From the NCBI GenBank assembly GCA_023634235.1, contig JAMKCF010000006.1, positions 11,685,751-11,749,750 on the forward strand: DNA of 64,000 bases, in the 5' to 3' direction. The translations under genes and the position numbers were made by a program. Each line of letters starts with the position of its first letter. The stretch's first letter is position 1. This stretch comes from Pisaster brevispinus (Eukaryota > Echinodermata > Asteroidea > Forcipulatida > Asteriidae). Below the pieces are notes generated by a model that ran no database searches, was not told the DNA's origin, and saw nothing but the letters and a program-made list of their open reading frames with translations. Positions 9,894 to 22,622 of the stretch are shown here, in pieces.

Positions 9894-12707
9894 TAAGGAC
9901 GGTCAAATCACCCTCAGAATAATACTGGATTTTCACAAGTTTTACACCATTAGAAAGCCCGTCTCAAGGGCTCTCTCTTCTTTGTGTTTCGTTAAGGTGA
10001 CAATTTTGTGGGCGGGGCGAGCGTCCTGGAAGTAGGGCTGCCCGAAACCCCACTGTAGTACATGCCCACGTCATCGCCAGTGAGAAAAAGCAGGCACAGA
10101 AAGGTCCGAAATAAATTCTGTGCAAAGCTTGAGAATAACTCCCGAACTAGACATGCTAGAGAAACAAAATTTGTACCTGACTCTGCCTTGAATACCCCCG
10201 CATCCGAAAATCAATCTTTTAGCGTCGCGGAGGGCAAGCTTCATACCAGAAATGAACAGCAGGTGGGGCTACTCCGAACGCTCCTCAAAAGCATCTCCAA
10301 TGGGATTTTTGTACACACAGCTGTCGAAGAAACAAAGACAAAGTAAGGACGGTCAAATCACCCTCAGAAAAATACTGGATTTTCACAGGGTTTACATTAT
10401 TAGAAAGCCCGTCTCAAAGGCTCTCTCTTCCGTGAGTTTCATTAAGGTGGCAATTTTGTAAGCGGGGCGAGCGTCATGGAAGTAGGGCTGCCCGAAACTC
10501 CACTGTAGTACATGCCCACGTCATCGCCAGTGAGAAAAAGCCGGCACAGAAAGTTCCGAAATAAATTCTGTGCTAAGCTTGAAGATAACTCCCGAACTAG
10601 GCATGCTAGAGAGACAAAATTTGTACCAGACTCTGCCTTAAATATCCCTGCAACCGAAAATCAAACTTATACTGTCGCGGAGGGCAAGCTTCATACCAGA
10701 AATGGCTAGCAGGTGGGGCTACTCCGAACGCTCCTCAAAAGCATCTCCATTGGGATTGTTGTACACACAGCTGTCAAAGAAACAAAGACAAAGTAACGAC
10801 GGTCAAATCACCCTCAGAATAATACTGGATTTTCACATGTTTTACACCATTAGAAAGCCCGTCTCAAAGGCTCTCTCTTCCGTGAGTTTCGTTAAGGTGA
10901 CAATTTTGTAAGTGGGGCGAGCGTCCTGGAAGTAGGGCTGCCCGAAACCCCACTGTAGTACATGCCCACGTCAACGCCAGTCAGAAAAAGCCGGCACAGA
11001 AAGGTCCGAAATAAATTCTCTGCTAAGCTTGAGAATAACTCCCGAACTACGCATGCTAGAGAAACAAAATTTGTACCAGACTCTGCCTTGAATATCCCTG
11101 CATTCGAAAATCAAACTTTTAGCTTCGCGGAGGGCAAGCTTCATACCGGAAATGACCAGCAGGTGGGGCTACTCCGAACGCTCCTCAAAAGCATCTCCAA
11201 TGGGATTTTTGTACACACAGCTGTCAAAGAAACAAAGACAAAGTAAGGACGGTCAAATCACCCTCAGAATAATACTGGATTTTCACATGTTTTAAACCAT
11301 TAGAAAGCCCGTCTCAAACGCTTTCTCTTCCGTGAGTTTCGTTAAGGTGACAATTTTGTGGGCGGGGCGAGCGTCCTGGAAGTAGGGCTGCCCGAAACCC
11401 CACTGTAGTACATGCCCACGTCATCGCCAGTGAGAAAAAGCAGGCACAGAAAGGTCCGAAATAAATTCTGTGCAAAGCTTGAGAATAACTCCCGAACTAG
11501 ACATGCTAGAGAAACAAAATTTGTACCTGACTCTGCCTTGAATACCCCCGCACCCGAAAATCAATCTTTTAGCGTCGCGGAGGGCAAGCTTCATACCAGA
11601 AATGAACAGCAGGTGGGGCTACTCCGAACGCTCCTCAAAAGCATCTCCAATGGGATTTTTGTACACACAGCTGTCGAAGAAACAAAGACAAAGTAAGGAC
11701 GGTCAAATCACCCTCAGAAAAATACTGGATTTTCACAGGGTTTACATTATTAGAAAGCCCGTCTCAAAGGCTCTCTCTTCCGTGAGTTTCATTAAGGTGG
11801 CATTTTTGTAAGCGGGGCGAGCGTCATGGAAGTAGGGCTGCCCGAAACTCCACTGTAGTACATGCCCACGTCATCGCCAGTGAGAAAAAGCCGGCACAGA
11901 AAGTTCCGAAATAAATTCTGTGCTAAGCTTGAAGATAACTCCCGAACTAGGCATGCTAGAGAGACAAAATTTGTACCAGACTCTGCCTTAAATATCCCTG
12001 CAACCGAAAATCAAACTTATACTGTCGCGGAGGGCAAGCTTCATACCAGAAATGGCTAGCAGGTGGGGCTACTCCGAACGCTCCTCAAAAGCATCTCCAT
12101 TGGGATTGTTGTACACACAGCTGTCAAAGAAACAAAGACAAAGTAACGACGGTCAAATCACCCTCAGAATAATACTGGATTTTCACATGTTTTACACCAT
12201 TAGAAAGCCCGTCTCAAAGGCTCTCTCTTCCGTGAGTTTCGTTAAGGTGACAATTTTGTAAGTGGGGCGAGCGTCCTGGAAGTAGGGCTGCCCGAAACCC
12301 CACTGTAGTACATGCCCACGTCAACGCCAGTCAGAAAAAGCCGGCACAGAAAGGTCCGAAATAAATTCTCTGCTAAGCTTGAGAATAACTCCCGAACTAG
12401 GCATGCTAGAGAGACAAAATTTGTACCAGACTCTGCCTTAAATATCCCTGCAACCGAAAATCAAACTTATACTGTCGCGGAGGGCAAGCTTCATACCAGA
12501 AATGGCTAGCAGGTGGGGCTACTCCGAACGCTCCTCAAAAGCATCTCCATTGGGATTGTTGTACACACAGCTGTCAAAGAAACAAAGACAAAGTAACGAC
12601 GGTCAAATCACCCTCAGAATAATACTGGATTTTCACATGTTTTACACCATTAGAAAGCCCGTCTCAAAGGCTCTCTCTTCCGTGAGTTTCGTTAAGGTGA
12701 CAATTTT
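8659..12707 (+). repeat. Trimer higher-order repeat, period ~1,350 bp, three copies
   Basis: Three monomer types recur in order. X (8659, 10008, 11358) has TCAATCTTTTA and CAGAAATGAACAGC. Y (9109, 10458, 11808) has AAGCGGGGCGAGCGTCATGG, GAAGATAACTCC and CTTATACTGTCG. Z (9558, 10908, 12258) is more variable. The X-Y pair is nearly identical in all three units, and an older X-Y pair sits at 5511-6410. In the third unit the Z monomer at 12,258 has a middle and end like Y, suggesting conversion or an extra exchange inside the last unit. Confidence 0.85.
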
Positions 12708-13157
12708 GTAAGTGGGGCGAGCGTCCTGGAAGTAGGGCTGCCCGAAACCCCACTGTAGTACATGCCCACGTCAACGCCAGTCAGAAAAAGCCGGCACAGA
12801 AAGGTCCGAAATAAATTCTCTGCTAAGCTTGAGAATAACTCCCGAACTACGCATGCTAGAGAAACAAAATTTGTACCAGACTCTGCCTTGAATATCCCTG
12901 CATTCGAAAATCAAACTTTTAGTTTCGCGGAGGGCAAGCTTCATACCGGAAATGACCAGCAGGTGGGGCTACTCCGAACGCTCCTCAAAAGCATCTCCAA
13001 TGGGATTTTTGTACACACAGCTGTCAAAGAAACAAAGACAAAGTAAGGACGGTCAAATCACCCTCAGAATAATACTGGATTTTCGCAAGTTTTACACCAT
13101 TAGAAAGCCCGTCTCAAGGGCTCTCTCTTCTTTGTGTTTCGTTAAGGTGACAATTTT
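12708..13157 (+). repeat. Single linker monomer between two repeat blocks
   Basis: This monomer begins like the Z type of the trimer block (GTCAACGCCAGTCAG) and ends with the CTTTGTGTTTCG tail and GTGGGCGGGG anchor found at 5061, 8209 and 16,309. It is close to the monomer at 10,908-11,357. It is a transition copy with no feature of its own. Confidence 0.7.
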
Positions 13158-15300
13158 GTGGGCGGGGCGAGCGTCCTGGAAGTAGGGCTGCCCGAAACTC
13201 CACTGTAGTACATGCCCACGTCATCGCCAGTGAGAAAAAGCAGGCACAGAAAGGTCCGAAATTAATTCTGTGCAAAGCTTGAGAATAACTCCCGAACTAG
13301 ACATGCTAGAGAAACAAAATTTGTACCTGACTCTGCCTTGAATACCCCCGCATCCGAAAATCAATCTTTTTGCGTCGCGGAGGGCAAGCTTCATACCGAA
13401 AATGGCCAGCAGGTGGGGCTACTCCGAATGCTCCTCAAAAGCATCTCCAATGGGATTTTTGTACACACAGCTGTCAAAGAAACAAAGACAAAGTAAGGAC
13501 GGTCAAATCACTCTCAGAATAAAACTGGATTTTCACAAGTTTTACACCATTAAAAAACCCGTCTCAAAGGCTCTCTCTTCCGTGAGTTTCATTTAGGTGG
13601 CAATTTTGTAAGCGGGGCGAGAGTCCTGGAAGTAGGGCTGCCCGAAACTCCACTGTAGTACATGCCCACGTCATCGCCAGTGAGAAAAAGCCGGCACAGA
13701 AAGGTCCGAAATAAATTCTGTGCTATTAGCTTGATAATAAATCCCGAACTAGGCATGCTAGAGAGACAAAAATTGTACCTGACTCTGCCTTAAATAACCC
13801 CGCATCCGAAAGTCAAACTTTTAGCGTCGGAAAGGGCAAGCTTCATACCGAAAATGGCCAGCAGGTGGCGCTACTCCGAACGCTCCTCAAAAGCATCTCC
13901 AATGGGATTTTTGTACACACAGCTGTCAAAGAAACAAAGACAAAGTAAGGACGGTCAAATCACCCTCAGAATAAAACTGGATTTTCACAAGTTTTACACC
14001 ATTAGAAAACCCGTCTCAAAGGCTCTCTCTTCCGTGAGTTTCATTAAGGTGGCAATTTTGTAAGCGGGGCGAGAGTCCTGGAAGTAGGGCTGCCCGAAAC
14101 TCCACTGTAGTACATGCCCACGTCATCGCCAGTGAGAAAAAGCCGGCACAGAAAGGTCCGAAATAAATTCTGTGCTAAGCTTGAGAATAACTCCCGAACT
14201 AGGCATGCTAGAGAGACAAAATTTGTACCTGACTCTGCCTTAAATACCCTGCATCCGAAAATCAAACTTTTAGCGTCGGAAAAAGCAAGCTTCATACCGA
14301 AAATGGCCAGCAGGTGGGGCTACTCCGAACGCTCCTCAAAAGCATCTCCAATGGGATTTTTGTACACACAGCTGTCAAAGAAACAAAGACAAAGTAAGGA
14401 CGGTTAAATCACCCTCAGAATAATACTGGATTTTCACAGGTTTTACACCATTAGAAAGCACGTCTCAAGGGCTCTTTTTTCCTGAGTTTCGTTAAGGTGA
14501 CAATTTTGTAGGCGGGGCGAGCGTCCTGGAAGTAGGGCTGCCCGAAACTCCACTGTAGTACATGCCCACGTCATCGCCAGTGAGAAAAAGCCGGCACAGA
14601 AAGGTCCGAAATAAATTCTGTGCTAAGCTTGAAAATAACTCCCGAACTAGGCATGCTAGAGAGACAAAATTTGTACCTGACTCTGCCTTAAATACCCCGC
14701 ATCCGAAAATCAAACTTTTAGCGTCGCGGAGGGCAAGCTTCATACCGGAAATGACCAGGAGGTGGGGCTACTCCGAACGCTCCTCAAAAGCATCTCCAAT
14801 AGGATTTTTGTACACACAGCTGTCGAAGAAACGAAGACAAAGTAAGGACGGTCAAATCACCCACAGAATAATACTGGATTTTCCCAAGTTTTACACCATT
14901 AGAAAGCCCGTCTCAAAGGCTCTGTCTTCTGTGAGTTTATTTAAGGTGACAATTTTGTAGGCGGCGCGAGCGTCCTGGAAGTAGGGCTGCCCGAAACTGG
15001 ACTGTAGTACATGCCCACATCATCGCCAGTAAGAAAAAGCCGGCACAGAAAGGTCAAAAATAATTTCTGTGCTAAGCTTGAAAATAACTCCCGAACTAGG
15101 CATGCAAGAGAGACAAAATTTGTACCTGACTCTGCCTTAAATACCCCCGCATCCGAAAATAAAACTTTTAGCGTCGCGGAGGGCAAGCTTCATACCGGAA
15201 ATGGCCAGCAGGTGGGGCTACTCCGAACGCTCCTCAAAAGCATCTCCATTGGGATTTTTGTACACACAGCTGTCAAAGAAACAAAGACAAAGTAAGGACG
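13158..15300 (+). repeat. Multi-monomer block B, copy 1
   Basis: Monomers at 13158, 13608, 14061, 14508 and 14958. Private markers: CGAATGCTCCTC (13425), CACTCTCAGAATAAAACTGG (13510), a 3-bp insertion giving GTGCTATTAGCTTGATAATA (13720), GGAAAGGGCAAGC (13829), ACGAAGACAAAG (14830), and GGACTGTAGTAC with CATCATCGCCAGTAAG (15000). The first two monomers recur 3,151 bp later and the last two 2,704 bp later, so copy 2 has one monomer fewer. Confidence 0.8.
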
Positions 15301-16308
15301 GTCAAATCACCCTCAGAATAATACTGGATTTTCACATGTTTTACACCATTAGAAAGCCCGTCTCAAAGGCTCTCTCTTCCGTGAGTTTCGTTATTAAGGT
15401 GACCATTTTATAAGCGGGGCGAGCGTCCTGGAAGTAGGGCTGCCCAAAACTACACTGTAGTACATGCCCACGTCATCGCCAGTGAGAAAAAGCAGGCACA
15501 GAAAGGTCCGAAATAAATTCTGTGCTAAGCTTGATAATAACTCCCGAACTAGGCATGCTAGAGAAACAAAATTTGTACCTGACTCTGCCTTGAAAATCCC
15601 TGCATCCGAAAATCAAACTTTTAGCGTCGCGGAGGGCAAGCTTCATACCGGAAAAGACCAGCAGGTGGGGCTACTCCGAACGCTCCTCAAAAGCATCTCC
15701 AATGGGATTTTTGTACACACAGCTGTCAAAGAAACAAAGACAAAGTAAGGACGGTCAAATCACCCTCAGAATAATACTGGATTTTCGCAAGTTTTACACC
15801 ATAGGAAAGCCCGTCTCAAGGGCTCTCTATTCCCTGTGTTTCGTTAAGGTGACAATTTTGTGGGCGGGGCGAGCGTCCTGGAAGTAGGGCTGCCCGAAAC
15901 TCCACTGTAGTACATGCCCACGTCATCGCCAGTGAGAAAAAGCAGGCACAGAAAGGTCCGAAATAAATTCTGTGCTAAGCTTGAAAATAACTTCCGAACT
16001 AGGCATGCTAGAGAGAAAAATTTGTACGTGACTCTGCCTTATATACCCCCGCATCCGAAAATCAAACTTTTAGCGTCGCGGAAGGCAAGCTTCATACCGG
16101 AAATGACCAGCAGGTGGGGCTACTCCGAACGCTCCTCAAAAGCATCTCCAATGGGATTTTTGTACACACAGCTGTCAAAGAAACAAAGACAAAGTAAGGA
16201 CGGTCAAATCACCCTCAGAATAATACTGGATTTTCGCAAGTTTTACACCATTAGAAAGCCCGTCTCAAGGGCTCTCTCTTCTTTGTGTTTCGTTAAGGTG
16301 ACAATTTT

Positions 16309-18009
16309 GTGGGCGGGGCGAGCGTCCTGGAAGTAGGGCTGCCCGAAACCCCACTGTAGTACATGCCCACGTCATCGCCAGTGAGAAAAAGCAGGCACAG
16401 AAAGGTCCGAAATAAATTCTGTGCAAAGCTTGAGAATAACTCCCGAACTAGACATGCTAGAGAAACAAAATTTGTACCTGACTCTGCCTTAAATACCCCC
16501 GCATCCGAAAATCAATCTTTTTGCGTCGCGGAGGGCAAGCTTCATACCGAAAATGGCCAGCAGCAGGGGCTACTCCGAATGCTCCTCAAAAGCATCTCCA
16601 ATGGGATTTTTGTACACACAGCTGTCAAAGAAACAAAGACAAAGTAAGGACGGTCAAATCACTCTCAGAATAAAACTGGATTTTCACAAGTTTTACACCA
16701 TTAAAAAACCCGTCTCAAAGGCTCTCTCTTCCGTGAGTTTTATTTAAGGTGACAATTTTGTAAGCGGGGCGAGATTCCTGGAAGTAGGGCTGCCCGAAAC
16801 TCCACTGTAGTACATGCCCACGTCATCGCCAGTGAGAAAAAGCCGGCACAGAAAGGTCCGAAATAAATTCTGTGCTATTAGCTTGATAATAAATCCCGAA
16901 CTAGGCATGCTAGAGAGACAAAAATTGTACCTGACTCTGCCTTAATAAACCCCGCATCCGAAAGTCAAACTTTTAGCGTCGGAAAGGGCAAGCTTCATAC
17001 CGAAAATGGCCAGCAGGTGGCGCTACTCCGAACGCTCCTCAAAAGCATCTCCACTGGGATTTTTGTACACACAGCTGTCAAAGAAACAAAGACAAAGTAA
17101 GGACGGTCAAATCACCCTCAGAATAATACTGAATTTTCACAGGGTTTGCACCATTAGAAAGCCCGTCTCAAGGGCTTTCTCTTTCCTGAGTTTCGTTAAG
17201 GTGACAATTTTGTAGGCGGGGCGAGCGTCCTGGAAGTAGGGCTGCCCGAAACTCCACTGTAGTACATGCCCACGTCATCACCAGTGAGAAAAAGCCGGCA
17301 CAGAAAGGTCCGAAATAAATTCTGTGCTAAGCTTGAAAATAACTCCCGAACTAGGCATGCTAGAGAGACAAAATTTGTACCTGACTCTGCCTTAAATACC
17401 CCGCATCCGAAAATTAAACTTTTAGCGTCGCGGAGGGCAAGCTTCATACCGGAAATGACCAGCAGGTGGGGCTACTCCGAACGCTCCTAAAAAGCATCTC
17501 CAATAGGATTTTTGTACACACAGCTGTCGAAGAAACGAAGACAAAGTAAGGACGGTCAAATCACCCTCAGAATAATACTGGATTTTCCCAAGTTTTACAC
17601 CATTAGAAAGCCCGTCTCAAAGGCTCTGTCTTCTGTGAGTTTATTTAAGGTGACAATTTTGTAGGCGGCGCGAGCGTCCTGGAAGTAGGGCTGCCCGAAA
17701 CTGGACTGTAGTACATGCCCACATCATCGCCAGTAAGAAAAAGCCGGCACAGAAAGGTCAAAAATAATTTCTGTGCTAAGCTTGAAAATAACTCCCGAAC
17801 TAGGCATGCTAGAGAGACAAAATTTGTACCTGACTCTGCCTTAAATACCCCCGCATCCGAAAATTAAACTTTTAGCGTCGCGGAGGGCAAGCTTCATACC
17901 GGAAATGGCCAGCAGGTGGGGCTACTCCGAACGCTCCTCAAAAGCATCTCCATTGGGATTTTTGTACACACAGCTGTCGAAGAAACAAAGACAAAGTAAG
18001 GACAATTTT
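16309..18009 (+). repeat. Multi-monomer block B, copy 2, one monomer lost
   Basis: Repeats block B: 16309-17,212 corresponds to 13158-14,060 (CGAATGCTCCTC, GTGCTATTAGCTTGATAATA, GGAAAGGGCAAGC), while 17213-17,990 corresponds to 14,508-15,290 (ACGAAGACAAAG, GGACTGTAGTAC, CAGTAAGAAAAAGCC). The counterpart of the 447-bp monomer at 14,061 is missing, as an unequal crossover would produce. The region 15,300-16,308 between the copies consists of ordinary monomers. Confidence 0.8.
17661..18009 (+). repeat. 349-bp monomer truncated at a GAC microhomology
   Basis: The copy runs normally to AAGTAAGGAC (ending 18,003) and then jumps to AATTTTGAAGGCGGGG, skipping about 100 bp. The intact sequence has GAC at both ends of the missing piece (AAGGACGGTC and GGTGACAATT), so the junction is a 3-bp microhomology. 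It marks the border between block B and the next subfamily. Confidence 0.9.
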
Positions 18010-19050
18010 GAAGGCGGGGCGAGCGTCCTGGAAGTAGGGCTGCCCTAAACTCCACTGTAGTACTTGCCCACGTCAACGCCAGTGAGAAAAAGCAGGCACA
18101 GAAATGTTAGAAATAAATTCTGTGCTAAGCTTGAGAATAACTCCCGAACTAGGCATGCTAGAGAGACAAAATTTGTACCTGACTCTTCCTTGAATACCCC
18201 CGCATCCGAATATCAAACTTTTAGCGTCGCGGAGGGCAAGCTTCTTACCGGAAATGGCCAGCAGTTGGGGCTACTCCGAAGGTTCCTCAAAAGCATCTCC
18301 AATGGGATTTTTGTACACACAGCTGTCAAAGAAACAAAGACAAAGTAAGGACGGTCAAATCACCCTCAGAATAATACTGGATTTTCGCAAGTTTTACACC
18401 ATTAGAAAGCCCGTCTCACGGGCTCTCTCTTCCGTGAGTTTCGTTGTTAAGGTGACAATTTTGTAGAAGGGGCGAGCGTCCTGGAAGTAGGGCTGCCCGA
18501 AACTCCACTGTAGTACATGCCCACGTCAACGCCAGTAAGAAAAAGCAGGCACAGAAATGTCCGAAATAAATTCTGTGCTAAGCTTGAGAATAACTCCCGA
18601 ACTAGGCATGGTAGAGAGACAAAATTTGTACCTGACTCTGCCTTGAATACCCCCGCATCCGAAAATCAATCTTTTAGCCTCGCGGATGGCAAGCTTCATA
18701 CCGGAAATGGCCAGCAGGTGGGGCTACTCCGAACGCTCCTCAAAAGCATCTCCAATGGGATTTTTGTACACACAGCTGTCAAAGAAACAAAGACAAAGTA
18801 AGGACGGTCAAATCACCCTCAGAATAATACTGGATTTTCGCAAGTTTTACACCATTAGAAAGCCCGTCTCAAGGGCTCTCTCTTCCGTGAGTTTCGTTAA
18901 GGTGACAATTTTGTAGGCGGGGCGAGCGTCCTGGAAGTAGGTCTGCCCGAAACTCCACTGTAGTACATGCCCACGTCATCGCCAGTGAGAAAAAGCAGGC
19001 ACAGAAATGTCCGAAATAAATTCTGTGCTAAGCTTGAGAATAACTCCCGA
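18010..19050 (+). repeat. Leading monomers of the CAGAAATGT subfamily
   Basis: Monomers at 18010, 18463 and the first part of 18913 carry GTCAACGCCAGT, CAGAAATGTCCG (CAGAAATGTTAG in the first) and CCGAAGGTTCCTC variants typical of the 8-monomer unit that follows. They do not line up as a full extra unit. The first one resembles the monomers at 22,036 and 25,608 in its CAGCAGTTGGGGC and GAATATCAAAC variants. Confidence 0.75.
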
Positions 19051-22000
19051 ACTAGGCATGCTAGAGAGACAAAATTTGTACCTGACTCTGCCTTGAATAC
19101 CCCCGCATCTGAAAATCAAACTTTTCGCCTCGCGGAGGGCAAGCTTCATACCGGAAATGGCCAGCAGGTGGGGCTACACCGAACGCTCCTCAAAAGCATC
19201 TCCAATGGGATTTTTGTACACACAGCTATCAAAGAAACAAAGACAAAGTAAGGACGGTCAAATCACCCTCAGAATAATACTGGATTTTCGCAAGTTTTAC
19301 ACCATTAGAAAGCCCGTCTCACGGGCTCTCTCTTCCGTGAGTTTCGTTAAGATGACAAATTTGTAGAAGGGGCGAGCGTCCTGGAAGTAGGGATGCCCGA
19401 AACTTCACTGTAGTACATGCCCACGTCAACGCCAGTCAGAAAAAGCAGGCACAGAAATGTCCGAAATAAATTCTGTGCTAAGCTTGAGAATAACTCCCGA
19501 ACTAGGCATGGTAGAGAGACAAAATTTGTACCTGACTCTGCCTTGAATACCCCCGCATCCGAAAATCAAACTTTTAGCGTCGCGGAGGGCAAGCTTCATA
19601 CCGGAAATGGCCAGCAGGTGGGGCTACTCCGAACGCTCCTCAAAAGCATCTCCAATGGGATTTTTGTACACACAGCTGTCAAAGAAACAAAGACAAAGTA
19701 AGGACGGTCAAATCACCCTCAGAATAATACTGGATTTTCGCAAGTTTTACACCATTAGAAAGCCCGTCTCAAGGGCTCTCTCTTCTTTGTGTTTCGTTAA
19801 GGTGACAATTTTGTGGGCGGGGCGAGGGTCCTGGAAGTAGGGCTGCTCGAAACCCCACTGTAGTACATGCCCACGTCATCGCCAGTCAGAAAAAGCAGGC
19901 ACAGAAAGGTCCGAAATAAATTATGTGCTAAGCTTGAGAATAACTCCCGAACTAGACATGCTAGAGAGACAAAATTTGTACCTGACTCTGCCTTGAATAC
20001 CCCCGCATCCGAAAATCAAACTTTTAGCGTCGCGGAGGGCAAGCTTCTTACCGGAAATGGCCAGCAGGTGGGGCTACTCCGAAGGTTCCTCAAAAGCATC
20101 TCCAATGGGATTTTTGTACACACAGCTGTCAAAGAAACAAAGACAAAGTAAGGACGGTCAAATCACCCTCAGAATAATACTGGATTTTCGCAAGTTTTAC
20201 ACCATTAGAAAGCCCGTATCACGGGCTCTCTCTTCCGTGAGTTTCGTTAAGATGACAATTTTGTAGAAGGGGCGAGCGTCCTGGAAGTAGGGCTGCCCGA
20301 AACTCCACTGTAGTACATGCCCATGTCAACGCCAGTGAGAAAAAGCAGGCACAGAAATGTCCGAAATAAATTCTGTGCTAAGCTTGAGAATAACTCCCAA
20401 ACTAGGCATGGTAGAGAGACAAAATTTGTACCTGACTCTGCCTTGAATACCCCCGCATCTGAAAATCAAACTTTTAGCGTCGCGGAGGGCAAGCTTCTTA
20501 CCGGAAATGGCCAGCAGGTGGGGCTACTCCGAAGGTTCCTCAAAAGCATCTCCTATGGGATTTTTGTACACACAGCTGTCAAAGAAACAAAGACAAAGTA
20601 AGGACGGTCAAATCACCCTCAGAATAATACTGGATTTTCACAAGTTTTACACCATTAGAAAACCCGTCTCAAAGGCTCTCTCTTCCGTGAGTTTCATTAA
20701 GGTGGCAATTTTGTAAGCGGGGCGAGAGTCCTGGAAGTAGGGCTGCCCGAAACTCCACTGTAGTACATGCCCACGTCATCGCCAGTGAGAAAAAGCCGGC
20801 ACAGAAAAGTCCGAAATAAATTCTGTGCTATTAACTTAATAATAAATCCCGAACTAGGCATGCTAGAGAGACAAATTTTGTACCTGGATCTGCCTTGAAT
20901 AACCCTGCATCCGAAAATCAAACTTTTATCGTCGCGGAGGGCAAGCTTCATACCGGAAATGGCCAGCAGGTGGGGCTACTCCGAACGTTCCTCAAAAGCA
21001 TCTCCAATAGGATTTTTGTACACACAGCTGTCAAATCACCCTCAGAATAATACTGGATTTTCGCAAGTTTTACACCATTAGAAAGCCCGTCTCAAAGGCT
21101 CTCTCTTCCGTGAGTTTCATTACGGTGACAATTTTGAAGGCGGGGCGAGCGTCCTGGAAGTAGGGCTGCCCTAAACTCCACTGTAGTACTTGCCCACGTC
21201 AACGCCAGTGAGAAAAAGCAGGCACAGAAATGTCCGAAATAAATTCTGTGCTAAGCTTGAGAATAACTCCCGAACTAGGCATGCTAGAGAGACAAAATTT
21301 GTACCTGACTCTGCCTTGAATACCCCCGCATCTGAAAATCAAACCTTTAGTGTCGCGGCCGTCAAGCTTCATTCCGGAAATGGCCAGCAGGTGGGGCTAC
21401 TCCGAACGCTCCTCAAAATCATCTCCAATGGGATTTTTGTACACACAGCTGTCAAAGAAACAAAGACAAAGTAAGGACGGTCAAATCACCCTCAAAATAA
21501 TACTGGATTTTCGCAAGTTTTACACCATTAGAAAGCCCGTCTCAAGAGCTTTCTCTTCCCTGATTTTCGTTAAGGTGACTATTTTGTAGGCGGGGCGAGC
21601 GTCCTGGAAGTAGGTCTGCCCGAAACTCCACTGTAGTACATGCCCACGTCATCGCCAGTGAGAAAAAGCCGGCACAGAAAGGTCCGAAATAAATTCTGTG
21701 CTAAGCTTGAAAATAACTCCCGAACTAGGCATGCTAGAGAGACAAAATTTGTACCTGACTCTGCCTTAAATACCCCCGCATCCGAAAATCAAACTTTTAG
21801 CCTCGCGGAGGGCAAGCTTCATACCGGAAATGGCCAGCAGGTGGGGCTACTCCGAACGCTCCTCAAAAGCATCTCCAATGGGATTTTTGTACACACAGCT
21901 GTCAAAGAAACAAAGACAAAGTAAGGACGGTCAAATCACCCTCAGAATAATATTGGATTTTCGCAAGTTTTACACCATTAGAAAGCCCGTCTCAAGGGCT

Positions 22001-22622
22001 CTCTCTTCTTTGTGTTTCGTTAAGGTGACAATTTTGTAGGCGGGGCGAGGGTCCTGGAAGTAGGGCTGCTCGAAACCCCACTGTAGTACATGCCCACGTC
22101 ATCGCCAGTGAGAAAAAGCCCGCACAGAAAGGTCCGAAATAAATTTTGTGCTAAGCTTGAGAATAACTCCCGAACTAGACATGCTAAAGAGACAAAATTT
22201 GTACCTGACTCTGCCTTGAATACCCCGCATCCGAATATCAAACTTTTAGCGTCGCGGAGGGCAAGCTTCTTACCGGAAATGGCCAGCAGTTGGGGCTACT
22301 CCGAAGGTTCCTCAAAAGCATCTCCAATGGGATTTTTGTACACACAGCTGTCAAAGAAACAAAGACAAAGTAAGGACGGTCAAATCACCCTCAGAATAAT
22401 ACTGGATTTTCGCAAGTTTTACACCATTAGAAAGCCCGTCTCACGGGCTCTCTCTTCCGTGAGCTTCGTTAAGATGACAATTTTGTAGAAGGGGCGAGCG
22501 TCCTGGAAGTAGGGCTGCCCGAAACTCCACTGTAGTACATGCCCACGTCAACTCCAGTGAGAAAAAGCAGGCACAGAAATGTCCGAAATAAATTCTGTGC
22601 TAAGCTTGAGAATAACTCCCGA
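19051..22622 (+). repeat. 8-monomer higher-order repeat, copy 1 (3,572 bp)
   Basis: The sequence from about 19,051 matches that 3,572 bp downstream almost base for base. By eye I found about eight to ten single-base differences over the unit, for example CGAACGTTCC at 20,986 against CGAACGCTCC, GCGGCCGTCAAG at 21,355 against GCGGACGTCAAG, and TAATATTGG at 21,950 against TAATACTGG. The unit contains seven monomers of about 450 bp and one of 423 bp (20,713). Such similarity points to a recent duplication of the whole unit. Confidence 0.9.
20713..21135 (+). repeat. 423-bp monomer with 29-bp deletion, inside HOR copy 1
   Basis: It has the same GCTGTCAAATCACCCTC junction as the monomer at 898, the same linked ACAAATTTTGTACCTGGATC and CCAATAGGATTTTT variants, plus its own GTGCTATTAACTTAATAATA insertion. 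Its length makes the 8-monomer unit 3,572 bp and not 3,600. Confidence 0.9.

Noticed and set aside
14562..14960. Longer 130-140 codon frames (14,562; 15,914; 22,090; 33,780; 41,886)
   Set aside because: Most arise when a single-base indel joins the two usual frames. They are chance fusions, not intact genes.
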